A stretch of 64,000 nt of DNA from positions 1-64,000 of the forward strand of contig CAZXPW010000011.1 in the NCBI GenBank assembly GCA_964643355.1, given 5' to 3'. Below are positions 24,793 through 34,068 of this stretch, in pieces. Within the stretch, counting starts at the first letter, position 1; each line of letters begins with the position of its first letter. The position numbers were made by a program, and so were the translations under genes. The DNA is from FEN-1350 sp964643355. Lineage in GTDB: Bacteria; Planctomycetota; Phycisphaerae; Sedimentisphaerales; Anaerohalosphaeraceae. The notes under the pieces are model-generated. The model saw only the letters and a program-made list of their open reading frames with translations. It was not told where the DNA came from and did not search any database.

Positions 24793-26037
24793 ATGAACAA
24801 GCGTCGGGTTGTTATCACCGGGATGGGATGTGTAACATCGCTGGGGGATTCCGCGGAATCCCTTTTTTCCGCTTTGTGCGCCGGGAAAAGCGGAATCTCC
24901 ACCATACAATCGTTTGACACCTCCGAATATCCGGTCAAGTTTGGCGGAGAAATCCGAAATTTTGAGGCCGAAAAGGTGATTCATTCGCGAGAAGTCAAAC
25001 GAATGGATCGATTCACTCAAATGGCCTTGGCTTCGGCAATTGAAGCGGTTCGAGATAGCGGTCTGGATTTTCAGCAAGAGCGCAAGGACCGAGTCAGCGT
25101 TATTGTCGGAACCGGCATTGGCGGGATTCAGGAAATCGAGGAACAGTATATCCGTTTGTTGAACAAAGGCCCCCGCAAGGTATCTCCGTTTTGCGTTCCG
25201 AAGTTGATGGGAAACGCTGCCAGCGGAACCATTTCGATTTTCTGGGGTTTGACGGGACCCAATATGTGCGTGGTAACCGCCTGCGCCTCGGCCAGCAACG
25301 CGATCGGGGAGGCGTACTACAATATTCTCAGCGGCCGTAGCGATATCTCCATCACGGGGGGTTCGGAAGCTGCCGTATCGCCGATCGGATTGGCTTCCTT
25401 CTGCGCGTTGAAATCTCTGAGTACCCGCAATGACAGCCCGGAAACCGCCTCGCGACCCTTTGATCAAGACCGTGACGGTTTTGTCCTCTCGGAAGGCGCT
25501 GGCATCGTGATTCTGGAAGAATTCGAACACGCCCGGAAACGCGGAGCCAATATCTACTGTGAGTTTCTCGGATATGCCGCAACAGGGGACGGCCACCATA
25601 TTACCGCCCCCCTGCCCGACGGGAAAGGCGCCGCCGAAGCAATGCGCCTGGCGCTGGAAGTCGGAGAAATCTCCCCCGACAAAGTCGATTATATTAACGC
25701 TCACGGCACAAGCACGGAACTCAACGATGTGGCCGAGTGCCTGGCGATCCAAAGCGTTTTTGGCGATCATGCCTATCGAATGCCGATCAGCTCCACAAAA
25801 AGCTGTACGGGGCACCTGCTTGGCGCCAGCGGAGCCGTCGAACTCATCGCCACTGTCAAGACCCTTCAAACCGGGATTATTCCGCCCACCATCAATCTGG
25901 ACCATGTGGATCCGAAGTGCGATCCGAGGATGGATTTCGTTCCCAAAGTGGCACGAAACGCCCATGTGAACATTGCCATGAGCAATTCGCTGGGTTTTGG
26001 AGGCCACAATTCCTGTCTGGTGTGCGGAAAAATCTGA
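24793..26037 (+). CDS. fabF: 3-oxoacyl-ACP synthase II
   Basis: 414 residues. KAS II elongates acyl-ACP with malonyl-ACP. The active-site set is complete: Cys in VTACASASNAIGEAYY, His in INAHGTSTELND and His in SSTKSCTGHLLGASG. N-terminal RRVVITGMGCVTSLG and C-terminal SNSLGFGGHNSCLV are also typical. It is the last gene of the fatty-acid cluster, and a hairpin terminator follows. Confidence 0.97.
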   Translation: MNKRRVVITGMGCVTSLGDSAESLFSALCAGKSGISTIQSFDTSEYPVKFGGEIRNFEAEKVIHSREVKRMDRFTQMALASAIEAVRDSGLDFQQERKDRVSVIVGTGIGGIQEIEEQYIRLLNKGPRKVSPFCVPKLMGNAASGTISIFWGLTGPNMCVVTACASASNAIGEAYYNILSGRSDISITGGSEAAVSPIGLASFCALKSLSTRNDSPETASRPFDQDRDGFVLSEGAGIVILEEFEHARKRGANIYCEFLGYAATGDGHHITAPLPDGKGAAEAMRLALEVGEISPDKVDYINAHGTSTELNDVAECLAIQSVFGDHAYRMPISSTKSCTGHLLGASGAVELIATVKTLQTGIIPPTINLDHVDPKCDPRMDFVPKVARNAHVNIAMSNSLGFGGHNSCLVCGKI

Positions 26038-26062
26038 CCCGTTTGTCCCCATCCGGATCCTG

Positions 26063-26103
26063 GTCCCGTCGCCTACATGCTCCGCGTCGGGACTTATTCT
26101 TTT
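26063..26103 (+). terminator. Terminator after fabF
   Basis: Ten-pair stem GTCCCGTCGC/GCGTCGGGAC with one T-T mismatch, an 11-base loop, then TTATTCTTTT. It ends the rpmF-fabF operon 26 bases past the stop codon. Confidence 0.65.
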
Positions 26104-26133
26104 GGAAATTTGATAATCACCCAAGAGAGGAAC

Positions 26134-26162
26134 TTGACGCACAAATCCCGACTCGATACTCT
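26134..26162 (+). promoter_or_regulatory. Possible promoter of the ABC transporter-ligase operon
   Basis: TTGACG (26134-26139), 17-base spacer, TACTCT (26157-26162). The -35 is good and the -10 weak; TATTAA follows at once. It lies about 90 bases before the binding-protein start. Confidence 0.4.
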
Positions 26163-26250
26163 ATTAAAGGTATAGAGCTCATATAAATTGTTCTGGTTTG
26201 TAGAAACAGTCGTGTTCAAATTGACCTATGGAGGTCGGAAAGGAATTAAG

Positions 26251-27444
26251 ATGTTCAAGCGAATTGTTCTTTATGGCATCGTAGCGGTTATGGTCCTTGG
26301 ATTCTGGATGAATGGATGCTCCAAGTCAAAACCCACATCCACCAAGAAACCCACCCGCGTAACTCCCAAAGAAACCATCAAGGTAGGAGCCGTTCTTTCG
26401 ATCACCGGTCCCGCTTCTTTTTTAGGAGACCCGGAATCAAAAACTCTGGAAATGTTCGCCGACAAGATCAATCAATCCGGGGGGGTATTGGGTCATAAGA
26501 TCGAATTGATCATTAAAGACACCGGCGGGAAACCGGAAAACGCCGTTTCGATGACCAAGCAATTAATCGACGAGAACAAGGTTCTGGCTATTTTGGGACC
26601 CTCGACCAGCGGCGAAACGATGGCCATTAAAACGATCTGCCAGGAAGGCAAGACCATTTTGCTTTCCTGCGCCGCGGCTGAGGACATCGTCAACCCGGTT
26701 GCCAGTTTCGTATTCAAGACCCCACAAAAAGACAGTGATGCCGCTCGATGGATATTCAAAACCATGAAGGACAAGGGAATTACGAAAGTTGGCGTCATTT
26801 CCAGCAATGATGGTTTTGGCACGGCCGGAGCCAAACAATTGGCCGCACTTGCCCCGGACAGCGGAATATCGATTGCCATCTCCGAAGTCTATGACAAACA
26901 AGCCACGGATCTTTCCGACATCCTGACAAAATTGAAAGGCAAAGACATTCAGGCCGTTATCAATTGGTCGATCGTGCCGGCCCAAAGCTTGGTTGCCAAA
27001 AATATGAAACAAGTCGGTCTTGAAGTTCCGCTGTTTCAAAGCCATGGATTTGGCAATATTAAGTATGTCCGGGCCGGAGGCGAGGCCGCCAATGGCACCA
27101 TATTTCCAGCCGGTCGGTTGTTAGTCGCCGATGTTTTACCGGACAATCACCCCCAGAAGAAACTGCTTTCGGAATACAAACGAGAATATGAAGCAAAGTA
27201 CAACGAAGATGTCAGCACTTTTGGCGGACACGCTTACGACGCCCTTCTGATCCTGGTCGAAGGAATCAAGAAAGCCAACAGTATCGAACCCGAAGCCGTC
27301 CGATCGGCGATTGAAACTCTCCAGGGGGTGGTCGGGACCGCCGGAATTTTCAATATGTCACCGGAGGACCATAATGGCCTGACGCTGGACGCTTTCGAAA
27401 TGTTGACGGTAAAGGATGGAAAGTTCGCTCTATACGCGAAATAA
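26251..27444 (+). CDS. Branched-chain amino-acid type ABC transporter, binding lipoprotein
   Basis: 397 residues from ATG 26251, preceded by AAAGGAA. The N-terminus is a lipoprotein signal (about residues 4-20) ending WMNGC, Cys about 21. The mature part follows the LivJ/type I periplasmic-binding fold: IKVGAVLSITGPASFLG, GHKIELIIKDTGGKPENAV, AILGPSTSGET and TFGGHAYDALLILVEGIKKA. The family binds branched-chain amino acids but also aromatic acids, amides and urea. The aryl-CoA ligase at the end of this operon makes an aromatic acid a serious candidate ligand. Confidence 0.93.
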   Translation: MFKRIVLYGIVAVMVLGFWMNGCSKSKPTSTKKPTRVTPKETIKVGAVLSITGPASFLGDPESKTLEMFADKINQSGGVLGHKIELIIKDTGGKPENAVSMTKQLIDENKVLAILGPSTSGETMAIKTICQEGKTILLSCAAAEDIVNPVASFVFKTPQKDSDAARWIFKTMKDKGITKVGVISSNDGFGTAGAKQLAALAPDSGISIAISEVYDKQATDLSDILTKLKGKDIQAVINWSIVPAQSLVAKNMKQVGLEVPLFQSHGFGNIKYVRAGGEAANGTIFPAGRLLVADVLPDNHPQKKLLSEYKREYEAKYNEDVSTFGGHAYDALLILVEGIKKANSIEPEAVRSAIETLQGVVGTAGIFNMSPEDHNGLTLDAFEMLTVKDGKFALYAK

Positions 27445-27480
27445 TCCGCCTTACCAGCATGGCCCGCGGAGTCTAATCGA

Positions 27481-28371
27481 ATGAGCGGACCCCAATTTGT
27501 TCAGTATTGTCTGTCGGGGATTACCGTCGGCAGCGTTTACGCGATCGTGGCGATCGGGTTCAACATTATCTATAGCGCAACCGGAATCATCAATTTCGCC
27601 CAAGGCGAATTTCTCATCGTTGGAGCGATGACGGCGATCAGTTTGAGTCACTGGCTGCCGCTTCCGGCCGCTATCCTGACTGCCGTTGCGATCACGACGC
27701 TGCTCGGCGGACTGATCGAATGGATCTTTCTGAGGCGATTGGGCAATGCTTCCATCCTTCGACTGATCGTGATTACCATTGGGATATCGATTTTGATTCG
27801 CGAGGGAATGCTGCATGTCTGGGGCCAGACCGTTCGATCGCTGCCTTTTTTCACCGGAACTTCCATTTCGACTCTGACGATTTTCGGGGCCCAAATATCG
27901 CCCCAGGTTTTATGGGTACTGGGAACTTGCGGGTTGATCGTCCTTGCGCTGACGGCATTTTATCGATTTACGCTGACCGGCCAGGCCATGAGGGCCTGTG
28001 CGGACGATCGAATGGCGGCCCGTTTGTGCGGGATCAATGACCGTTGGATGGTAACATTGTCGTTTATGCTCAGCGCCGGGATCGGAGCGGTCGCCGGTTG
28101 CGTCATTTCCCCATTGACCCAGACGCAATACGACATGGGGGCGCCGCTGGCCATCAAGGGATTTACCGTAGCGATTCTCGGAGGGCTGGGCAACAATGCC
28201 GCTGCGGTCGCCGCGGGATTGTTGCTGGGGCTCCTGGAATCTTTTACGGTCAGCCAATTCGCATCGGCTTATAAAGAAGTCGTTTCGATTGTCATACTGT
28301 TGCTGGTCCTGATGTTTCGGCCTCATGGATTGTTTACCCGCCGTGAAATCGGCGAAATGAGGACACAATAA
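27481..28371 (+). CDS. ABC transporter permease, LivH type
   Basis: 296 residues with eight or so hydrophobic segments. Typical LivH blocks: GSVYAIVAIGFNIIYSATGIINFAQGEF, MRACADDRMAARLCGI (the EAA-like coupling loop) and ILGGLGNNAAAVAAGLLLGLLES. One half of the membrane channel. Its stop shares its last base with the ATG of the LivM gene, so translation is coupled. Confidence 0.95.
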   Translation: MSGPQFVQYCLSGITVGSVYAIVAIGFNIIYSATGIINFAQGEFLIVGAMTAISLSHWLPLPAAILTAVAITTLLGGLIEWIFLRRLGNASILRLIVITIGISILIREGMLHVWGQTVRSLPFFTGTSISTLTIFGAQISPQVLWVLGTCGLIVLALTAFYRFTLTGQAMRACADDRMAARLCGINDRWMVTLSFMLSAGIGAVAGCVISPLTQTQYDMGAPLAIKGFTVAILGGLGNNAAAVAAGLLLGLLESFTVSQFASAYKEVVSIVILLLVLMFRPHGLFTRREIGEMRTQ

Positions 28372-29435
28372 TGGTTCGGCGGTATTGTCCTATCCTTGCC
28401 GTGGCGGCAATCGTTGTCGCGACTCAACTGGTCTTGTCGGCAACGGAAGCCACCTACTATATGACGCAGATCACCATGTCCGTTTTTTATGCGATGGTGG
28501 TCGTAGGATTGTGTTTATTGATGGGATATGCCGGTCAGGCCTCTTTGGGACATGCGGGATTCTTCGCCATCGGCGGATATGTGTCCGCCGTCATGTGTAC
28601 CATCAATCTTGCGCCCTATCAAGACAGCATTCTCATGGCCGTTTTTCGTTCCCTGGGATTGCTCCATTCATGGAAGAATATCTACGGAATGGATATGCTG
28701 TCGTTCTCCTCGTGGACCGGATGTGCAGTTGCGCTGGTCCTGACGGTTCTCATTGCACTTCTGATTGGACTGCCTGTCATCCGCCTCAAAGGTCATTATC
28801 TGGCCATGGCAACCTTGGGGTTTGGGTTGATCGTCTATCGAATTGTCATCGGGACCAGACTTTTCGGCCAGGCGGACGGGATTTCAAATGTCCCCCCGTT
28901 TTCGCTGGGTTTTGGATTGGAGGTGAATGGTCGCGCCGCCTTCCGCGTGGAAAGTTACTACATCGCGTGGGTCGTTTTGCTGGGGATGATGCTTCTGTCG
29001 ACCCAACTGGTAAATTCTCGCGTGGGTCGCGCTCTGAGATCCATTCATGAAAATGAAGAGGCGGCCCATTCGCTGGGTATTAATACCTATCGATACAAAC
29101 TGGCCACCTTTGTCTTAAGTGCCATCCTGGCCGCTATCGGGGGGATCCTCATGACCCATTACAACGGCAGCATCGGCCCATCGGAGGCCTCGGTTATGAA
29201 ATCGGTCCGATATGTGGTCATCGTCGCGGTGGGAGGAATGGCGAATCTCTGGGGAGCGATGTTTATGGGGATCGTGTTAAATTTCCTTTCGTTGCGGGGC
29301 GTATTCGGGACCTATGACGACGCGGTTTTTGCGACTATTCTGATCGTGATTATGTTGTACGCTCCAAATGGGCTGTTACGCATGCCTTCACTCGCTCGAT
29401 TGAAAATGGTATGGACAAGGCGGACACTTGAATAA
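28371..29435 (+). CDS. ABC transporter permease, LivM type
   Basis: 354 residues with about ten hydrophobic segments. Blocks GYAGQASLGHAGFFAIGGYVSA, RLKGHYLAMATLGFGLIVYRI and the coupling loop RALRSIHENEEAAHSLGIN are characteristic of LivM. It pairs with the preceding permease and overlaps the next gene by eight bases. Confidence 0.95.
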   Translation: MVRRYCPILAVAAIVVATQLVLSATEATYYMTQITMSVFYAMVVVGLCLLMGYAGQASLGHAGFFAIGGYVSAVMCTINLAPYQDSILMAVFRSLGLLHSWKNIYGMDMLSFSSWTGCAVALVLTVLIALLIGLPVIRLKGHYLAMATLGFGLIVYRIVIGTRLFGQADGISNVPPFSLGFGLEVNGRAAFRVESYYIAWVVLLGMMLLSTQLVNSRVGRALRSIHENEEAAHSLGINTYRYKLATFVLSAILAAIGGILMTHYNGSIGPSEASVMKSVRYVVIVAVGGMANLWGAMFMGIVLNFLSLRGVFGTYDDAVFATILIVIMLYAPNGLLRMPSLARLKMVWTRRTLE

Positions 29436-30213
29436 TTTTTTGCTCGAGATTCGGGATCTCAGTCGTTCGTTCGGCGGAGTCCACGCCGTCCGATCGATTC
29501 ATTCGTCGGTAACAGAGGGGATGATCAAGGCCGTCATCGGTCCCAATGGCGCCGGCAAGACCACCTTGTTCAATCTCATTGCCGGGACTCTGGTTCCTCA
29601 CTCCGGACAGGTGCATTTTCGCGGACGCCCCATCACGGGTTCCAAATCCCACTTTATCGCCAGTATGGGGATCGCAAGAACCTACCAGACGACCAAATTA
29701 TTCGGCCATATGACCGTCCTGGAAAATGTCATGGTGGGTCGCCATCCCCGCACCCGTGCGGGATTTATGGCCGGGATGTTCAACCTGCCCTGGACTTGGA
29801 CGGAGGAACGGGAAATTCAATCCAGCGCCATGATGATACTGGAAGAATTCGGTCTGGGAAATGTCGCAAACGAACGAGCATGCAATCTGTCGTTCGGACA
29901 ACAGCGAATGGTGGAATTTGCACGAGCCATGGCCACCGAACCGATTCTGCTGCTTCTGGATGAACCGGCCGCCGGCCTGAATATCTATGAGACCAAGATC
30001 CTGTCGGAACGAATCTTGAAGATCCGCGACCGGGGCGTAACCTGTCTGATTGTGGAACATGATATGTCTCTGGTCATGAATATCTCCGATGAGGTCATGG
30101 TATTGGATCAGGGTCGGAAGATCGCCGAAGGATCTCCGCGGGCGATTCAACGAAATCCCGATGTGATTCGAATATATCTGGGTGAAGACCATGCTTCGAA
30201 TCCGCAATCTTGA
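29428..30213 (+). CDS. ABC transporter ATPase, LivG type
   Basis: 261 residues starting with TTG at 29428, eight bases inside the LivM gene; no ATG is available before the first conserved block and AAGGCGG lies upstream. Walker A is GPNGAGKTT, the signature is LSFGQQRMVEFARA, Walker B LLLLDEPAAGL and the H-loop VEHDMSLV. The LivG-specific insert with TYQTTKLFGHMTVLENVMVG is present. Energises transport together with the LivF-type ATPase. Confidence 0.95.
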   Translation: MNNFLLEIRDLSRSFGGVHAVRSIHSSVTEGMIKAVIGPNGAGKTTLFNLIAGTLVPHSGQVHFRGRPITGSKSHFIASMGIARTYQTTKLFGHMTVLENVMVGRHPRTRAGFMAGMFNLPWTWTEEREIQSSAMMILEEFGLGNVANERACNLSFGQQRMVEFARAMATEPILLLLDEPAAGLNIYETKILSERILKIRDRGVTCLIVEHDMSLVMNISDEVMVLDQGRKIAEGSPRAIQRNPDVIRIYLGEDHASNPQS

Positions 30214-30925
30214 GGCCGGATACGGTGCGCTTCGCGTACTGAAGGGGATCTCGCTGCATGTTTCCGAAGGAGAAGCCGTCACTTTGATCGGAGCCAACGG
30301 GGCCGGAAAGACAACTCTGCTCAAGACCGTCTCGGGAATCCTTCGTCCCCGTTGCGGCACTATCCTTCTGAACAAGCAACCGATTGAAACCCTACCGGCC
30401 GAACGGATTGTCCGGCGGGGTTGTGCGCTGGTACCGGAAGGCCGACATGTATTCAGTACGCTGACCGTCCGCGAAAATCTGATTCTCGGTGCGTTTTCCC
30501 GGTGGAATCAGAACCATCGCAAAGAAGTTGATCGAACGCTGGAGGAAGTGTACTCTTTGTTTGAAATTCTTCGGGAACGACAAACTCAACTGGCCGGGAC
30601 TCTTTCCGGCGGCCAGCAGCAAATGCTCGCCATTGGCCGCGCTTTGATGTCCCGGCCGAGACTGTTGATCATGGACGAACCCTCTCTGGGCGTGGCGCCG
30701 CTGGTGGTCAAAGATATTTTCAAAACGATTTCAGTCCTGAAAAACAAGGGGTTGACAATCTTGCTGGTCGAACAAAACGCCCGCGCCGCCTTGGCCGTCG
30801 CGGATCGTGGATATGTAATGGAAACCGGCCAGATTGTGCTGGAAGGCACCAACCGTGAGCTGGCCGACAACCCAGAAGTGCAAAGGGCGTATCTCGGAAA
30901 AGAATATCAACGAATCGACGAGTGA
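30191..30925 (+). CDS. ABC transporter ATPase, LivF type
   Basis: 244 residues from ATG 30191, overlapping the LivG gene by 23 bases. Walker A GANGAGKTT, signature LSGGQQQMLAIGRALM, Walker B LLIMDEPSLGV, switch His replaced in the usual LivF way (LLVEQNARAAL). The LivF marker APLVVKDIFKTI is present. Its stop codon overlaps the GTG of the aryl-CoA ligase gene (GTGA), the strongest sign that ligase and transporter belong together. Confidence 0.95.
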   Translation: MLRIRNLEAGYGALRVLKGISLHVSEGEAVTLIGANGAGKTTLLKTVSGILRPRCGTILLNKQPIETLPAERIVRRGCALVPEGRHVFSTLTVRENLILGAFSRWNQNHRKEVDRTLEEVYSLFEILRERQTQLAGTLSGGQQQMLAIGRALMSRPRLLIMDEPSLGVAPLVVKDIFKTISVLKNKGLTILLVEQNARAALAVADRGYVMETGQIVLEGTNRELADNPEVQRAYLGKEYQRIDE

Positions 30926-32265
30926 ATCACATGAAACAGACTTGCATGTACAATCCGAAATCCGAACGCATGGCGCGAGATGAACTGGTTCAACTCCAGA
31001 TTGAGAAATTGCAATCAACACTCAACCGCGTTTATCGGAATGTTGATTATTACCGGACGACTTTCGACGCCCATCGCGTCAACCTGGAAACCATTAAAGA
31101 CCTGTCCCGACTGGCGGAGTTGCCCTTTACTACGCGGCATGATTTGCAGAAAAGTTACCCGTACGATATGTTTGCCATGCCCCTGCGGGACATTGTTCGG
31201 ATTCATTCGGCCACCGGAACTACGGGCGCGCCGATTGTCGCCGGATACACTCGCAATGACCTACGAAACTGGACCGAATGCACCGCTCGACTCCTGGCTG
31301 CCGCGGGAGTCACCGAACATGATGTCGTTCAGATCGCCCTGAACTACAACTTATATCCCGGGGCTTTTGGTTTCCATCAGGGGGTCGAACAACTCGGGGC
31401 TTCGGTGATTCCGGCATCCTTATCAACCAGCGTGGAAAAGCAGATCGTCATAATGCGAGATTTCAAGACAACCGTTTTGATCTCCACCCCGAGTCACGCC
31501 GCGGTACTGGCCGCCGAGTTGGACAACTTGCATGTCCATCCGGAACGATTACAGCTTCGATTGGGTATTTTCGGCGGCGAACTTCTGGAAGAATCCCGGC
31601 GACAACAGCTCCAGAATCGGCTTCGCCTGTCGGCAACGGCAATATACAGCATCAACGAAATCCTCGGGCCGGGGGTGGCAGGCGAATGCGAGGAACACCA
31701 TGGGCTTCACATCAACGAAGATTATTTTATCGTCGAAATCGTGGATCCGGACAGTTTGCTGCCGGTCAAACCCGGGCAAGAAGGCGAATTGGTTCTGACA
31801 ACCCTGACCCACGAAGGATTTCCCTTGATTCGCTATCGAACGGGTGATCGGTCTCGGATCCTGCCGGAGCCCTGTCCGTGTGGCAGAACATTCCTGCGAA
31901 TGACCAATGTCACCGCCCGCACAGATGATATGTTCTTCTTTCAGGGAATGGGGATCTTTCCATCGCAGGTCGAGCAAATTCTTTTCGAAGTGGATACCAC
32001 GCAACCGGATTACCAGATTGTCCTCGACCAGGAGTCCGGCCGGGACACCATGGAACTCCGCGTCAGTATTTCCGATAAAGTTCAATCCCTCGACCAACTC
32101 AAAATCCTGGAGAACCTTCGCAAACAGATCGCCCGACGCATCAACACCGTTTTCGACATCTCCATCCGGGTCTCGTTTGTCGAACCTCAGACGCTACAAC
32201 AATCCGGGGTTGGCGTTCGGGTTTGCGATCGACGATCTCCAGGACAATCGCAGTCCCAGAAATGA
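30922..32265 (+). CDS. Phenylacetate-CoA ligase family protein (aryl-CoA ligase), transporter-linked
   Basis: 447 residues from GTG 30922; ATG 30931, three codons on, is possible. Acyl-adenylate-forming enzyme: N-terminal LQSTLNRVYRNVDYYRTTF, ATP loop HSATGTTGAPIVAGYT, GIFGGELLEESRRQQLQ, YSINEILGPGVAGEC, YRTGDRSRIL followed by CPCGRTF, and the PaaK C-terminal VTARTDDMFFFQGMGIFPSQVEQ. PaaK-type enzymes activate phenylacetate and other aryl acids to CoA thioesters with ATP. Overlap with the transporter ATPase gene implies that the imported compound is trapped as a CoA ester. A second family member lies at 58046-59329 in a different operon. Confidence 0.9.
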   Translation: MNHMKQTCMYNPKSERMARDELVQLQIEKLQSTLNRVYRNVDYYRTTFDAHRVNLETIKDLSRLAELPFTTRHDLQKSYPYDMFAMPLRDIVRIHSATGTTGAPIVAGYTRNDLRNWTECTARLLAAAGVTEHDVVQIALNYNLYPGAFGFHQGVEQLGASVIPASLSTSVEKQIVIMRDFKTTVLISTPSHAAVLAAELDNLHVHPERLQLRLGIFGGELLEESRRQQLQNRLRLSATAIYSINEILGPGVAGECEEHHGLHINEDYFIVEIVDPDSLLPVKPGQEGELVLTTLTHEGFPLIRYRTGDRSRILPEPCPCGRTFLRMTNVTARTDDMFFFQGMGIFPSQVEQILFEVDTTQPDYQIVLDQESGRDTMELRVSISDKVQSLDQLKILENLRKQIARRINTVFDISIRVSFVEPQTLQQSGVGVRVCDRRSPGQSQSQK

Positions 32266-32289
32266 TCAAAAGGCCGCGGCACGGCGAGA

Positions 32290-34068
32290 TTACGGGAACA
32301 TCAGACAATCCGTAAAAACGCTCTGAAATACCGGCTGGTGGGCAATTTCAATGTACTCAATCCGACCAGCGAGAGAAGAAGCGATTGTTCGAGCCGGTCG
32401 GCTGACCAGAGTCATTTGCGCTCCCACCGACGCGGCATTTCCCACAAAATGGATTTTTTCCACTTGGATATCCGGCAGGAGGCCGATTCGCAGCGCACTT
32501 TCCCTGCGGATATAATTGCCAAAAGCCCCCGCCAAAAGAACCTGGTCGATTCGACTGTCGTCGATCCCGGCCTGTTGCTGGAGCAGTCGAATGCCGGCGC
32601 GTATCGCGGCTTTGGCCAGTTGCATTTCCCGGATATCCTTCTGGGTCAGAACCACTGCCGGTAAGCCATCTCCCTGCCAAGCCAACACAAACGCCGGCTG
32701 GCCATTCCGTTCGATTCGGCGTCGCAAAATCCCGCGAGGCAATCGTTCTTGAATTCCCTCAAGATCGACGAACCGGCCCGTGGAATCCACAATTTCAAGA
32801 TCCAACATTACGGCAACCGCGTCGATTAGTCCGCTGCCACAGACACTGCGGGGCGGACCGTTTCCAATAACATCGACATCCACATCTCCGTCACCGACGA
32901 TGACCGCCTCGATCGCACCGTCAACAGCCCTGCTGCCCTGCGAGATTCTCGCCCCTTCCAGCGCCGGTCCGGCCGCACAACTGCAGGCAAACATTCGATC
33001 GCGCGTCCCAATCACTACCTCTCCATTGGTGCCGATATCCACTGCCAGCGTGTTCTTCGTTTCCTGGTCCATCCCCACCGCCAGCGCTACCGCCAGCGTA
33101 TCGGAACCGACAAAACCGGCCAGGTTTTCCAGCGTATGAAGACGGCCGGCCGGATGGATTTGGATCCCCAGTTCCCCGGCCGAACGGTCCTGGGCCTGGC
33201 AGGTAAAGGCCCGATAGGGGGCCTGGCCCAATTGTTGAACCGGAAAACCCAGTAAAAGATGAGACATCGTCGTATTCCCCACCGCAACAATCTCAACAAT
33301 GTCCTTGCGACGAATCGAAGCATCGTGACACAACTGGCCGATTTGCTCATTTAGACTTTCGACAATCGCCTCTTGAAGTTGCCGATCTCCCTCCGGACGG
33401 CTGGCATAAAGGATACGGCTGATGACATCGTCTCCATAACGAATCTGGGGATTGGTGGTCGCCGCCGTAGCGAGGACTTGGCCATTGATCAGATCCACCA
33501 GCTTGGCAACGATGGTGGTGGTCCCCACATCCACGGCAACCCCATATAGAAGGTCCGTGGTGTCTCCGGATTCAAGGGAAACCGCCTCCCACAATCGATT
33601 CGAATCTCTGGGATCGTCTCCTACCCAATGCAACAGGATAGTAAGTCCATTCTGGGATCGATCGATTGAATTCAACTGACAAGACAGGATTTCGGGAATT
33701 CGGACTCGGCAGGACACCGCATCTTCAAGTTCCTGAATCGTCCAATCCCGCGGACAAAAATGCCGTTTGGAAAAGACGGGATTGACCGGAACATCTCGGC
33801 CACGGCCGGAAGACAGGATTTGATGCCGGGAAAAGCGACTTGTGTTCGGGATCTCCACCCGCAAGTCACGAAAGATCGGGTATTGACAGGCCAAAACCAG
33901 CTCGCGTTCCGGCAAAAGCCGAACCTGACACTTTTCACAGGTTCCCTGACCCCCACAGGCCGTATGGAGAACAATACCCGCATGCCGGGCCGCATCAAGA
34001 ATCATAGCGCCGGAATGAATTCGAACGGTCTTGCCATCGGGCTGGAATACAACATCGTAGTGCTTCAT
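32290..34068 (-). CDS. ASKHA-type reductive activator of corrinoid proteins (RACE, DUF4445)
   Basis: 592 residues. The N-terminus is a [2Fe-2S] ferredoxin domain with the plant-type cysteine set (CGGQGTCEKC and a later VLACQYP). After a linker, the ATPase fold begins with AVDVGTTTIVAKLVDL, then NPQIRYGDDVISRI, AVDIGTNGEVVIG, AGPALEGARISQGSRA and a late LLAGAFGNYI. RACE proteins use ATP to drive low-potential reduction of Co(II) to Co(I) in corrinoid methyltransferase systems. No corrinoid protein or methyltransferase is in the window, so the partner is elsewhere. It is convergent with the aryl-CoA ligase gene. Confidence 0.9.
   Translation of the reverse strand: MKHYDVVFQPDGKTVRIHSGAMILDAARHAGIVLHTACGGQGTCEKCQVRLLPERELVLACQYPIFRDLRVEIPNTSRFSRHQILSSGRGRDVPVNPVFSKRHFCPRDWTIQELEDAVSCRVRIPEILSCQLNSIDRSQNGLTILLHWVGDDPRDSNRLWEAVSLESGDTTDLLYGVAVDVGTTTIVAKLVDLINGQVLATAATTNPQIRYGDDVISRILYASRPEGDRQLQEAIVESLNEQIGQLCHDASIRRKDIVEIVAVGNTTMSHLLLGFPVQQLGQAPYRAFTCQAQDRSAGELGIQIHPAGRLHTLENLAGFVGSDTLAVALAVGMDQETKNTLAVDIGTNGEVVIGTRDRMFACSCAAGPALEGARISQGSRAVDGAIEAVIVGDGDVDVDVIGNGPPRSVCGSGLIDAVAVMLDLEIVDSTGRFVDLEGIQERLPRGILRRRIERNGQPAFVLAWQGDGLPAVVLTQKDIREMQLAKAAIRAGIRLLQQQAGIDDSRIDQVLLAGAFGNYIRRESALRIGLLPDIQVEKIHFVGNAASVGAQMTLVSRPARTIASSLAGRIEYIEIAHQPVFQSVFTDCLMFP

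Noticed and set aside
24607..26142. 511-codon minus-strand frame opposite acpP and fabF
   Set aside because: Antisense to conserved fatty-acid genes.
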